The notes under the pieces are model-generated. The model had not been told where the DNA came from and searched no databases. It worked only from the letters and a program-made list of their open reading frames with translations. From Neocallimastix lanati (nom. inval.) (lineage: Eukaryota; Neocallimastigomycota; Neocallimastigomycetes; Neocallimastigales; Neocallimastigaceae), in NCBI GenBank assembly GCA_016946835.1, contig JACVTC010000001.1, positions 1,305,001 through 1,369,000 on the forward strand: a DNA stretch of 64,000 nt, in the 5' to 3' direction. This document shows, in pieces, positions 1 through 13,854 of this stretch (position 1 is the stretch's first letter; every line of letters begins with the position of its first letter). The position numbers and the translations under genes were made by a program.

Positions 1-1241
1 TAATTTATCATCAAAATGTTTCTGTTTTTTACTTATATTTTAAAATATTAAAAACTTTTTTTTTTTCTTTCATTAACTGATTATTTATTATAAATATAAA
101 ATTATAATTTTTAAGAATTTTTTAATTCCCATGATATGTTTTTTTTTTTTTTTTTTTTTAAAAAAAATCATTAACTAAATAGGATTAAGTAGGATTAGAA
201 ATATTAAATTTTAAAATGAAAAATTTTTAGGTGTTTAAATATTATTTAATAATTAAAAAATAATTATAAAATGTATTCATAGAATAATACAATAACAAAA
301 TTATTAATAAAAAAAAAGCTAATACTTTTACTTATTTTCTAAACATTTATAATAATAATGTAATATTAAACATATAATTATTTATTTATTAATTTCTTAT
401 TTATCACTTTTGTATTTATTATTTATTTATTTATAATTCTATAATTTATTTAGTTACTAAATATTTATTTATTTATAATTTAATAATTTATTTAGTTATT
501 AAATATTTATTTATTTATTTATTTAGTATTTACTATTTATTGTTTAATTTTTTAATTTATTTTAGTTACCATTAATTCTTCAAACAATTTTTTATCCCTA
601 TTAATAAAGAAGGATAAAACTTTATTATTATTATTATCATTATCATTATTATAATTATCATTATCATCATCATCATTATTATTATTATTATTACTATTAT
701 TATTATTATTATTATTATTATAATTTTTTTTTATATAAAGAAACAATAGTTATTTTGCAATATTATTTTTTTTTTTTTAAAAAAAAAAATTAATATATAA
801 ATATAAATATAATCGTTTAATAATAATAATAATAATAATAATAAGTAATAAATAATAAATAGTATAATAATAAAATCGTTTAATAATAATAGTAATAATA
901 AGGGGATCTCATGATTAATTATTTAGGAAGATTAAAAAAAAAAAAAAAAAAAAAGGGGATCCCATGATTAATTATTAAAAATAATTAAAAAAAAGAAAAA
1001 AAAGAAAAGAAAAGAAATATATAAAATTTTTTTTTATTATTCTTTAATTTCGTTTTTTCTTTTTAATTTTTTTAACACAAATAAAAATTTTAAAACTTCA
1101 TTTACTATTTTTTTTTTATATTAAAAAGATTTCTATATTTTTTGTGTCAAACTGTTTTTAAACTTTAAAAAAAAATAAAAAATTTATATTATATATTACA
1201 TATTAAATATTAAATATTATATTAATTAGTATATTAAAATA

Positions 1242-1463
1242 TATCTATACTCTTATTTATATCTATACTCTTATTTATATCTATACTCTTATTTATATCT
1301 ATACTCTTATTTATATCTATACTCTTATTTATATCTATACTCTTATTTATATCTATACTCTTATTTATATCTATACTCTTATTTATATCCATACTATTAT
1401 TTATATCCATACTATTATTTATATCTATACTATTATTTATATCTATACTATTATTTATATCTA
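1242..1463. repeat. 18-bp minisatellite, about 12 copies
   Basis: The unit is TATCTATACTCTTATTTA, repeated head to tail. The first eight copies are identical, and the last four vary at one or two positions (TATCC; CTATTATT). On the minus strand it reads through as a repeated Ser-Ile-Asp-Ile-Asn-Lys/Asn peptide, which is a by-product of an 18-bp period and not evidence of a gene. Confidence 0.9.
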
Positions 1464-4400
1464 CTATTATTTTATGATTTATTAAAATACTAACCCTTGT
1501 CATTCTTTAATATCATTCATCTAAAACAAACTAAAAGATTTATTAAATTAATCAATGATATTAACCTTAAATTTCATAAATTATCAAACTTTTGTTAAGG
1601 TTCATACTATCTCTAACCCTGTATAATTCTATTAAAAATTAGGATAAAAAAAAAAAAGAAGCGGATTCAGTCATTGTTAATTTTAACGATTTATTAAAAT
1701 AAATTAAATATTATAAAATTAATTTATTAAAAAAAAAAAAATTCAAGTAAAAATCAGAGACCGTTTTAATTATTATAAAAAAATTACCAAATTTTTATAA
1801 GTATATAGTTTTAATTAATCTTTTTATTATAATATAATAATTGTAATAAATATTTTATTTTATAAAAGAAAAAAAAAATATACATATATAAAAGTACTTC
1901 ATTATTTATTTTTTTTTATATTTTTTAAAATCTTATTTCTTTAATTAATTGAAATAATCAATAATCAATAATCAATAATCAATAATCAATAATTATTTTT
2001 ATATTATTATTTTATTTTTTGTTATTTTTTGAAATATCAAATAAAAAATTATAGAAATAACTTTAAAAAAATTAATTTTTTTTTTTAAAAAAATAATAAT
2101 ATTTATATAAATTCATAATAATTATATATATTTTATAATATATTGAAATAAATGATATTAATATGTATTATGTTTATTAGTATGTACTACAATTTATTCA
2201 ATTACTAATTATTTATATATTAAATATTATTTTTTTATTTTTTTTTTTGTATTTTTTGTATTAAAAATGAAAATTCTTTAAATTTTTTTTTTTTTTTTAA
2301 ATTTAATTCTGTCCTCATTGAAAGATAATAAAATAAAATTTAGATAAACTAATACATTAACGTATATTAACACTATATTTAAATCAGAATCATCAACTAT
2401 TAATTTAAAATTTTGGGGTTAAACCATATATTATCAATAAACATCAATATATGATAAATTAATTATTTTAAAACAATACTAAAATGAGTAAAAAAAAAGT
2501 TGTTAATCAGAAAAAAAAAAATTTTTTTATATATTATTTATATATTACTATAATAAAATTATTTTTTACTATTATTATTATTATTTTTTATATATATTAA
2601 AATTATTATTTAATAATTATTCTATTATAAATATTAATATTAAAATATAATTTTATTATTATTTAATTATTATTATTTAATTATTATTATATAATTATTA
2701 ATTATAATTAATATAGTTATTCTTTATTATTGTTAAATTATTTTTTAACTATTAAATTTAATTATTTCATTATTGCTATTATGGATATAATCATTCAATA
2801 ATTACTATTATGGATTAGAATTATAGTATTGTTTTATGGTTATATAGGTATAATTAATTCTCTACTTTTATGTTATATATAAATATAATTATCAATAGAG
2901 TTATTCTTGGATTAATACCATTTACACCTACTATTAATATCAACTATCAATACTATTGTCATTTTTTATTTTTTATGAAATAGAATTCAACTTTTATTTT
3001 ATATTTTTTGTAATTCATTAGTGCAAGTCATTATAGAAAAAAAAAATTAACTAATTTATTAATTAATTAGATATTTATTAAATATAAAAAAAATGTAATA
3101 TTAATAAATAATAAATAGAGAGTATTATAATACTACCTAAATAAAAATATTATTTATACATTTATTCTCTTAAATAATTAAAAAACAATCAAAATGTTTG
3201 TTAAAAATAAAAATAAATAAAAAAAAAATTAAAAAAACTAATTAATTATAATTATTTTTTAAAAAAAAAAATAAGCTTTAATTTGTTATATTTATTAAAC
3301 AAGATCATTTAATATAAAATAAATTAATAATAATAATAATAATAATAATAAGAAAAAAGAATAAATAAATAAATAAAAAAGAATTAAAAAAAAAAAAAAA
3401 AAAAAAAAAATACAGAATTTGTACCGAATTAAATTTTTTTTTTCTTTTTAAAAAATCTGGTTAATTTCACCTCATCAATTGAATTTTTTTTTTTTTTTTT
3501 TTTTAACTCTTTATTACATTACATCAATCCATTTAATTTAAATCTACAATTTTTACAATTTTTATGTAAATTGTAAATGTTTTTAAGGATAGAAATAATT
3601 AACCCATACTTTATGAAGCTTTGGATAAACTTTTTATACTTTATTGCCTTAATAATTTTTTTTTTTTTTTATAAAACAAAAAGTTTTTCCATATGGTAAA
3701 TGCTGTATTATATTCTCTTATTCTCTTATTAATATAAAATAGGATTAATCCTTTTCATTTCTCTTTTGGTATTAATTTATCTATGAATTAAATAAATAAA
3801 TAAAAAAAAAAAAAACATTTATACTATTTTTACTATTTTTTAAAATATAAAATGAAATAAAATAAAATCTATTATTAAGTATGTAAGTGTTAAAAATGAT
3901 GAGTTGATTAGATTTTCATCAACAAAAAAGACATTAAAAATTAATTAATTTAAATTATTATATAAATAAGAATTCTTAAATTTAATTATTTTTATTTTTT
4001 TATTATTTTTTATTTTTTTTTTTTTTTAATTAAAATATTTGAATATAATTTTTACCAAAAAAAAAAAAAATTTTTTTATTTATTTATTCTATATAAGGCT
4101 TAACCATGTTTAAATAATAATAAATGAATAAATAAATAAATAAAATTTTTTTTATATAAATCTTAAATATTATTATTGATTAATTTAACCAAACTTAATT
4201 AACCCTTTAAATATATAAAAAAAAAAATGGATGATGTAATACAATGCGATAGGCTCATAGGCTATTCATTGCAATAAAAACCATTTCATTTGTTATATAT
4301 AAATATTATATAAATATTAAATAACTATAAGATTATTAAGAATAATCATTACTCAATATTATATTATGAATTCATGTTCAATAAAGCGCTTTTTATATAA

Positions 4401-4883
4401 TATATAATATATAATTATAAATTTAATGGTGTATTATAATATAGGATCATTATAACTATATATATATTATTTCAACTTTTAAATTGAATGAATCGTATTT
4501 ATTTCTTTGATAATCAAAAAAAAAAAAAAAAATAGTATGAATATTAATAATAATGATAATATTTTTTTTTATATATTTTGAAATAATATTTAATAGTTTT
4601 GGATATAATTATTTTAATATGTAAATAGCTTGGATGTTAATATTTTTTATCGTTAAACATCTCATTGAATTTATATAATTGTAAGATATAATTGTAAATA
4701 TACAATTTATATTTTTATCTTTTTTTTTTTTTAAAAAAAAAGAAAGAAAACAAAGACAATCAAAAAAAAAAAAAAAAACAAGCAAACAAACAAACCTTTT
4801 TACATATATATAATGACAATATTATTATTATTAGTTTTTTTTTCAGATGATATTCCAAATTCAATTAAATGCATTTTCACTAA

Positions 4884-5400
4884 TAAAATAAAATAAAATA
4901 AAATAAAATAAAATAAAATAAAATAAAATAAAATAAAATAAAATAAAATAAAATAAAATAAAATAAAATAAAATAAAATAAAATAAAATAAAATAAAATA
5001 AAATAAAATAAAATAAAATAAAATAAATAGTAGAATATAAATATAAAGTACAGATTGAATAAAATAAAATAAAATAAAATAAAATAAAATAAAATAAAAT
5101 AAAATAAAATAAAATAAAATAAAATAAAATAAAATAAAATAAAATAAAATAATATAAATAGTGAAGTAATATAAAATAGTAAAGTATTAATAAAAATAAA
5201 ATAAAATAAAATAAAATAATATAAATAGTGAAGTAATATAAAATAGTAAAGTATTAATAAAAATAAAATAAAATAAAATAAAATAAAATAAAATAAAATA
5301 ATATAAATAGTGAAGTAATATAAAATAGTAAAGTATTAATAAAAATAAAATAAAATAAAATAACATAAAATAAAATAAAATAAAATATTAATTAATTTTT
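4884..5400. repeat. (AAAAT)n pentanucleotide array with higher-order units
   Basis: Long runs of AAAAT are interrupted by a longer unit containing AGTGAAGTAATATAAAATAG and AAAGTATTAAT. That unit recurs three times (near 5159, 5226 and 5308) with differing numbers of AAAAT between copies. The pattern indicates expansion by unequal exchange or slippage of a compound unit. Confidence 0.85.
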
Positions 5401-6249
5401 GGAAGAGTTTTCGTTTATTCACATTTTTTTTATCTATAAAAAAAAAATAGACTTTAATCTATTAGCTATATAGAATATATTATTAATATATTTTATAATA
5501 TATTACAATAAATTATAATAATATAATCTATGTACTATAAAAGCATAAATAATAATATATTATAAATTAATTTATTTTCTATCAAATTTTTGTGTTCATC
5601 ATTAAATGAAGATTCTTATCAAATATATTAAAAAAGAAAGTTAACTTTCTTTATTTTTGTAATAAATCACACAGTATTAAACTATTTTTAATTTTAATTT
5701 CATTATATATAATTATATATAATTATATATAATTATATATATAGATATATATAGATATATAGTGAGAGAAAGAATCTTTTTTTTTATATATATTAATTGA
5801 AAGAGTTAAAAAAAAAAAAATAAATTTTACCAAATATATATTAAAGATTTTCTAAAAAAAACATGCTTAAATTTGATTTGGAAAATAATAATAATAAAAA
5901 AATAAATAACCTAAAAATAAAAATAAAAAATAAAAATCTTCCATACTAAATAAAACTTTTTTTTTTATTTAGTGTTAATAAATTATAATATAATTAAAAT
6001 AATAATAAAAAAAATTTTATTAATATTTTATAACAATTATCAAAATAATCGTAATAATCATTAATAATTATTGAAAAAATTAAAAAAAAAATAAAAATAA
6101 AAATAATAAAGCATTGAAATGCAAACTCATTTAATTTATAGCAATTTATTATTATTAATGCTTTTTTTTTGATCTTGGTATAAAAATATATATATTTTTT
6201 ATGCATTAATATAGGAAAATATAAATATTGATAATGAAAGAAAGGATGT

Positions 6250-6720
6250 TTTAATATTGAAAAAATAATAAATAATAAATAAATAAATAAATAATAAATA
6301 AATAAATAATAAATAAATAAATAATAAATAAATAAATAATAATAAAAAGAGTATATATTAACAAATAATAAATAATAAATAATGAAAAGAGTATTAATAA
6401 ATACTAAATACTAAATACTAATGATAAAAAAAGTATATATTAACAAAATAATAAATAATAAATAATAAATAAATAAATAAATAATAAATAAATAAATAAT
6501 AAATAAATAAATAATAAATAAATAAATAATAATAAAAAGAGTATATATTAACAAATAATAAATAATAATAATAAGAATATTTATTAATAAATAATAAATA
6601 ATAATAATAAGAATATTTATTAATAAATAATAAATAATAATAATAAGAATATTTATTAATAAATATTAAATAATAATAATAAGAATATTTATTAATAAAT
6701 AATTGAATAATAATTGAATA
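6250..6720. repeat. Compound (AAAT)/(AAT) array
   Basis: Blocks of AATAAATAAATA alternate with spacer words such as AAAAAGAGTATATATTAAC and AATAAGAATATTTATT, each present several times. This is a higher-order A/T minisatellite without coding content. Confidence 0.8.
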
Positions 6721-6919
6721 ATAAAAAGGTCTAAATTCAATATTTAATTTAATATATATATATAAATTTTCTATTTGCTACATTTGTACTTCTTTTTAAA
6801 ACCTCTAAATTATTTTTAATTAATGTAATATTTTAATATATAAATTATATATTAAAAAAATAAAATAAAATAAAATATGATATGTGAATAAATACAAAAT
6901 ATTTTCAATATAAAATAGA

Positions 6920-7089
6920 TATTCCTATATCAATACTTTCAATACTTTCAATATTCCTATATCAATACTTTCAATATTCCTATATCAATACTTTCAATAT
7001 TCCTATATCAATACTTTCAATATTCCTATATCAATACTTTCAATATTCCTATATCAATACTTTCAATATTCCTATATCAATACTTTTAA
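6920..7089. repeat. 23-bp minisatellite, about 7 copies
   Basis: The unit TATTCCTATATCAATACTTT plus CAA is repeated at a regular 23-bp spacing from 6952 (6952, 6975, 6998, 7021, 7044, 7067). One extra copy lies at 6920, followed by a duplicated TACTTTCAA. Copies are identical until the last one, so the array is young. Confidence 0.9.
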
Positions 7090-9037
7090 TAGATATTAGA
7101 ATCGATGATAATATTAAGTGAAATATAAAAGGATATATATATATATATATTCTTTTTTTTTTTTTAACATATTTAATAATAACATCTAGTAAAAAAAATA
7201 TATATATATACTCCTAATAGTATTTTTTTTTTTTTATTTTGAATCAATTAGATGAAGAGAGAGAAATCAGTCATCTACAACTAAAGTTTAGAAATCATAA
7301 AAAAAAAATAAAATATATTTTAATATATTATAAATTTAAATTCCATATATTATAGACTAATTCAATATATATTAAATATAAAAAAGAAAGCATAAATATT
7401 TAATATATTAAATAAATAAAAAGAATCAAAAATTTAATTTATTAAATATATCATGATTATAGAATTTAATATAGGAAATATTAAAGATTTCATTTTAATT
7501 TCTATGGCGTTTTTATAAATAAATAATAATTTAAATTATTAGTTAAATATTATATTATCGATTGACCAAATAAATTTAAGGTTATTAAGATAACTATTTA
7601 ACCAATATATCAAATTGTATATTTATATATTGCATAATATATTGTTCATAATATATTGTTTTTATTCTATTTTATTACTTAATTATTAATGATTAAAGTT
7701 TATTTCATTTATTAATGGATTAAAAGCAAGAAAAAAAAATCTTAATTTATTTATTGGTAATAATAAAAAAAAAAAAAAGAAATTTACCATATTTTGTACT
7801 TTTGCTTTAAAAAAAGAAAGAAAGAAAGAAGGAAGGAAAGAAAGAAAGAAAGAAAGAAAAGGAAAAAAAAATAAAAGAATTAAATATATATATATATATA
7901 TAGATAGATATAGAATATATTTATAGTACATAAAATCATAAATTTGAATAGAATTAACCTAAAAAATATTAAAATATTATCTTTAAAAAGATAATCCTTG
8001 TTGTTTTAATTTGATAATATAATATTTTTGTTTATTATATAATTATTATACCATTCAATCATTAATAATAAAATAATACAACAACTTTAAAAATTAATAA
8101 TGCATTACTTTTATTCTTTCTTTTTTCTTTTTTTATTTAATTAATGTTATTAATAGTATTTTATGATCTTTTATTGGTATTTGTTCATTATTTTAATATA
8201 AACATTGAACACCACTTAATTTATAATATATTAATCAATTTAAAATATTTTATTATTATTATTTTTTCATTTTTTTATATTATAAATAGGTATATTGAAG
8301 AAAAAAAAAATTTTTTTTTATTAATTATTTTTAAACTATCATTAATATGAATAAATAAATAACATAAATATATAATTAAAAATTAATAACTAATTAAAAA
8401 TAAATACTTATAATAAATAATAGATATATCATTATTATTATTTATTATACACTATTAAAATAAATAGTTTTAACTAACATAAACAATAAGAAGTGCAAAA
8501 AAATATATATTCAAAAAAAAAAAAAAATTAAACTAATGTTTAAATATTTAAAAACATAAAACTTTCTTTTTTTTTTTTTAAAGTATTTCATATAAAATCA
8601 CTTCATTTATGAATCACTTTTTTTTTTTTTTTTTTTTGTCAGTTATATTATTTTAACTAACATCATATGATTGTTTAATGATTTTTTTTTTTTAAAAAAG
8701 TTTAAATTAATATATTTATTTTTTTTTTTAAAATTAAGTAAAAATTTTTTTTTTTTAATTTCAAATTTAACCAAATAAAAAATGTATACATTAACATAAT
8801 AAATACATTACAGTAACTGTGTTTATATTAAATGTATATATTACAACAGATTTCCTCCAATTATCAAATTTGTACAAATATAGTAATTTTTTTTTAATAT
8901 ATTTCAAATAATATTAATGATCTTCAATCATCAATCATAAACTAAACTATGTATATTATTTATGTAATTAAGGAATTCTTTAAAAAAATATTTAATAGAA
9001 ATTAATGGTATTTTAGAATTTCTTTTGTATTTATAGT

Positions 9038-9039
9038 AA

Positions 9040-9075
<36 letters not shown>

Positions 9076-9560
9076 AAATAATTAATAAATAAAAGTTAAA
9101 TAATAAATAATAAATAAAAATAATTAATAGATAATAGTTAAATAGTAATTCATAATAATAAATAATAAATTACAGTAATTCATAATAACAGTAATTCATA
9201 ATAATAGACAATAAATAATAATAATATATAATAAATAATAGATAATAAATAATAGATAATAAATAATAAAAAGAGTATTTATTAATATTATTAATAAATA
9301 ATAGATAATAAATAATAAAAAGAGTATTTATTAATATTATTAATAAATAATAAATAATAATAAAAAAGAGTATTTATTAATAAATAATAAATAATAAAAA
9401 GAGTATTAATTAATAAATAATAAATAATAAATAATAAATAATAAACAATATACTATTAATAATAAACAATAAACAATAAATAATAAATAATAAATAATAA
9501 ATAATAAATAATAAATAATAAATAGTATATAATAAATAATAAATAGTAAATAAAATAATA
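9038..9560. repeat. (AAAT)/(AAT) compound array
   Basis: Mixed AAT and AAAT arrays carry repeated spacer words (AAAAAGAGTATTTATTAATA, TAATTCATAATAA). The same AAAAAGAGTAT word occurs in the arrays at 6.3 kb and 54.4 kb, so these deserts share a repeat vocabulary. Confidence 0.75.
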
Positions 9561-12500
9561 AAAATATATTTAATAATTAATGTATATATATATAATTAAA
9601 AAGTGAAAGAAAAATAAAGAGATTATATATAAGATCATTAAATAATAAAGGAAAATTTTTATTATATTTATTTAAAATTATCTTATATTAAGAATATATT
9701 TAATATATACAGTCACTATATATTAGAAATAAAATAAAATTTGATATTTTATCAGTTCCTTGAGTGGATATATAAAGAAATTTAATAAAGATGGAAAATT
9801 TTAAAAAAATAAAAAAAAAAAAAAAATGTCATAAAAAATAAAATGCAGGTTCTTTTATTTAATTATGTATAATTTATTTTTTTTTTTTTTTTTTTTTTTT
9901 ACTTCATCTATGCATATATTCTATTATACATTTATTATAATTTTATTTAAATAGTTTATATTGATTTTTTGATTTTTGATTATTTTATTAGTATTATTAG
10001 TATATATTTATTACCAAAAAACAATATATACCTAATGTAAATAATAAATGACGTAGAGATTAAAAACTTTCATATATAAATATAATAGATATATAACTTT
10101 TTTTTTTTTTTTTTTTTTTTTTTTCTTTTTCTCTTTATTTTATTTTTATAAAATTTTGTTATTATTGAAAGGGATAATGATCAAAGAAAAGAAGGATATA
10201 CTAGTATGATGATTATCCATTTTGATACTTTCAAACAAATATATTTTTAATCAATGTTTCATACATCAAACATCAATTTATTATATGGACAACTTTTATA
10301 CTAATTGTTAACAAACAAAACAAAACAAAACAAAAAAAAAGATTATATCGATGGATACTAAGAAATACATGTAAGTAAAAGATATTAATATGAAATTTTT
10401 TATATGTTATATATATATATATAGGATATACAATTTTTTTTTTATTTTTTTTTTTTTTTTTATTTTTTTGTATTTTATTTTATTTTATAAATGAATTATT
10501 GAAATCACATATTATTTATTAATAGTATTGTCTATGGATAATATAATTTTTTTATTATTATTTTTTTTTTGTATTTTATTTTATTTTATTTTTATTTTTA
10601 TTTTTTTTTTTTTTTTAAATATAGTATATATTAATTTATCTAAGAATCTTTCAAACAGTAAGTAAACACATGTAAGTAAAGATAATTTTTTTTTATATCA
10701 CTATACTTTTTATTTTATTTTATTTTATTTTATTTTTTGGTTGAATAAGAAGGTTCTCTAATACGCATTGAACTTCTTTTTTATTATCTTCTATATAATG
10801 TAATGAAACCTTTTCTTCTTTTTTATTTTTATTTTTTATTTTAATGACAATATTGATATCCAATATTAATATATAATATATATAATATTTTATATATTAC
10901 TATGAGATAAATTTTTGTGCTATTATTAATTGAAATTTTTTAAATGGTCCCTATTTACACTATCATTGTAATATATAGAATAATATATATATTAATAAAA
11001 ATATGTTAAGGCACTTATTTGATTACTTATCTAGACTTTAAAATAATTATATATAATAAATAACCTTTCGAAATAAAAAAAAAAAAAAAAAAACAATTAT
11101 ATATATATTATAACATTTTATTTGTATCTATGTCTCTATTTTATATTATGTATAATAATTAAACTAATAAAAAAAAATGATAATTTATATATATACATAT
11201 TTAATAAAAGAATTATTTTATTTTTGTAAATTTATATATAACAAAGGAATATATATGTATATATTGATTGATTATATAAATAAAATAAAAGATTTTAGGT
11301 AGGAATTCATTGTATATCAATATATATAAAAGATATATAAAAGGTTTTTTTTTTTTAATAAAATATTGAAAATTTTATTTTGATGTTTTATTTTAATTAT
11401 GGTATTTAATTATTTAATTTAATTATTTTTATTTTATTTTATTTTATTTTATATAATTTAGTTATTTTATATATTCTTAATATTATATATAAATTTTAAT
11501 ATATATATTATTTTTTTTTTAAAATTTTTTTTTTTAATTTTTTTAATTTTTTTTTTGTTTTTTCTTCTGCAATTAAAGAAATCTTTTTATTATTAAAATT
11601 AAGATTAATTTTTTTTCCATATTTATTTGATAATTTAAAAAATTTATTAAAGATATATCTGTGAATAGAATACACAATATATTAACCATATAAATGAATA
11701 TAATCTTTTTAAATAGATTGAATCCTATTGTTTGTGTATATTATCAATATATTTTAATATATTTATATTTTTAATAAAAAATAAACATTCTTTATTATAT
11801 AATTTTAAAATTATATATCAATAAAAGTGATTTCTTTTTTTATTAAAAATTTCTTTAAATATGATTAATATATTATTTATATATAAAGGAGAGTTTAAAG
11901 AATATTAAAGTTTATTAATATATACTCCAATTGAAAATAAATGAAAATATAGAATTATAATAAATTTATAAATATTTGAATATATTAAACTATAATAAAT
12001 ATATTTAATTACTATTGACTGAAATACTTTTATTAAACTTTTTTTTTTAATTCTTCGAGAGTTTATTATATATAATATTATATTATAATATAATATTATA
12101 ATATAATAAATATATATTATATTTATACATGATTACATCATTCTTTTTTCTCTCATGTTAAATTTTCAACTATGACAAATAATATAGAATTAAATTATTA
12201 ATTCTTTTAATTTAGTAATATTATAATATAAATATATATAATAAATAATATATTAAAATATATTATATAATAAAGGAATTAAAAAAAATTCCTCATTTTT
12301 TTTTAATATATAATAATATATTATAATATATAATATATGTTATTATATCATAGAATAGAATAGGATAATATATTACTTATCTATAAAATAAATAAAAATT
12401 TTTATGTACCTATAAATTATAACTTTAATATTTTAAAATAAAGAATATTTTATAAAAAGAATAAAAAATAATTTTTTATTTTTTGAATTTTTTTTCTTTT

Positions 12501-13144
12501 ATTTCTTTTTTTTTTTTTTTCTTCTTTTTTTCTTCTTTATTTTTTTTTTCTTACAAATTTAGAATTTAAAATATATATATATATATACTTATATAATTTA
12601 ATGTTTAAAGAAAAGTGTTATTAAATCTATATATATATATTTTTAATTATTTTAAAAACGAAATAGATATATTTATATTATTTATTTATAAAAAACAATT
12701 GAAAATAAATATATTTATATTTTTTAAGAACTTTTTATATTAAACAGCTAAAAAAAATAATATAGTATAATAGACTATTATATTTTATTTTTTGATTCAA
12801 ATTAATCACATTTTTATGAAATAATTTTGATAAAGAAAAAAAAAATATACAATATATATATAATTTAAGATTTTAAGTATATTAATAAATTCAAAAAAAA
12901 GGAAAAGATTTATATAAAATTCATGTATATAAGAATATATATATGAATAAAATATAAATATTAAAATATAAGTAAATAAACTTGTTCGGAGTATAAAATA
13001 ACACAACAGCAAAACGTACTATACTTTTATATATTTATATCGTATTTTGATTAATTATAAATAAATAATAATAATTTTTTTAAAAGTAAATATTTGTAAA
13101 TATTTATACTATAAAAAAAAAAAAAAAAAAAACGAAAAAATCAC

Positions 13145-13192
13145 ATATATTTCCTTTTTATATCATAGTCAAAACATAAAAAGGAAATATAT
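13145..13192. promoter_or_regulatory. Perfect 17-bp inverted repeat upstream of the HSF gene
   Basis: ATATATTTCCTTTTTAT at 13145-13161 is exactly complementary to ATAAAAAGGAAATATAT at 13176-13192, with a 14-base loop. It lies about 100 bp before the HSF start codon. The arms contain TTTCC and GGAAA, so they include TTC/GAA trinucleotides, but not as the contiguous 5-bp alternation of a canonical heat-shock element. It could be a dimeric protein-binding site or a 5' UTR hairpin. The sequence shows only the symmetry; the function is inferred. Confidence 0.45.
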
Positions 13193-13290
13193 TAATAGTT
13201 GTATTTAATAGTTAAAATATATACATTTTAGCGTTTATAACCAAAGATTAATATCTATCATAAGTAAATAAAAAAAAATAATAATTCAAA

Positions 13291-13800
13291 ATGCAATATA
13301 TGCCTTCAAAGTCTTATCCAAATGAACAGGAGTTTAACCAGAGAAATTCAATGGGCGATTATAATTCTATGCAAAATAATATGAATTCTAATATGATGAA
13401 TAATAACTATAATAATAATAATAGTGATTCAAGTATATCCAGTATGAATACTAATAATATGTCCATGAACAATAGTAATAATATAAATAATAATAATATG
13501 AATAATATGCCTATGAATAACATACCAATGAATAATATGAACAATATGGAAAATATGAATAACATGAATAATAATAATATGAATAATAATAATATAAATA
13601 ATATAAATATGAATAACAATAATATGAATAATATGAATAACAATATGAATAATAATATGAATAAAAGTATGATAAACGATAGTGTGAAAAATAATGTCAA
13701 TGGAAATATGAATAATTTAAATAATTCCAAATTTACGGATTATTCGCATGGCGCGTTAAAAAAGGTAAATATTTCTATTATAATAATATTAATACCCTTA

Positions 13801-13854
<54 letters not shown>

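Larger units (their letters stand above)
1..13144. other. 13-kb A/T-rich gene desert
   Basis: No convincing gene is visible here on either strand. Open frames are short and consist of low-complexity Asn/Ile/Tyr/Phe runs produced by A/T repeats. The stretch holds mono-, tri-, tetra- and pentanucleotide arrays and a few minisatellites that are listed separately. A pair of near-identical segments around 901-925 and 955-980 (AGGGGATC, then C/T and CATGATTAATTATT) is a short direct duplication. I see no RNA gene and no coding relic with a recognisable motif. Confidence 0.7.

Noticed and set aside
8144-8350. 68-codon Ile/Phe/Tyr-rich open frame on the plus strand
   Set aside because: It has low-complexity hydrophobic composition as expected from A/T DNA, without neighbouring exons or conserved motifs.
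13407-13730. Antisense Leu/Phe/Ile-rich frame over HSF exon 1
   Set aside because: It is a shadow of the Asn/Met-rich coding exon on the other strand.
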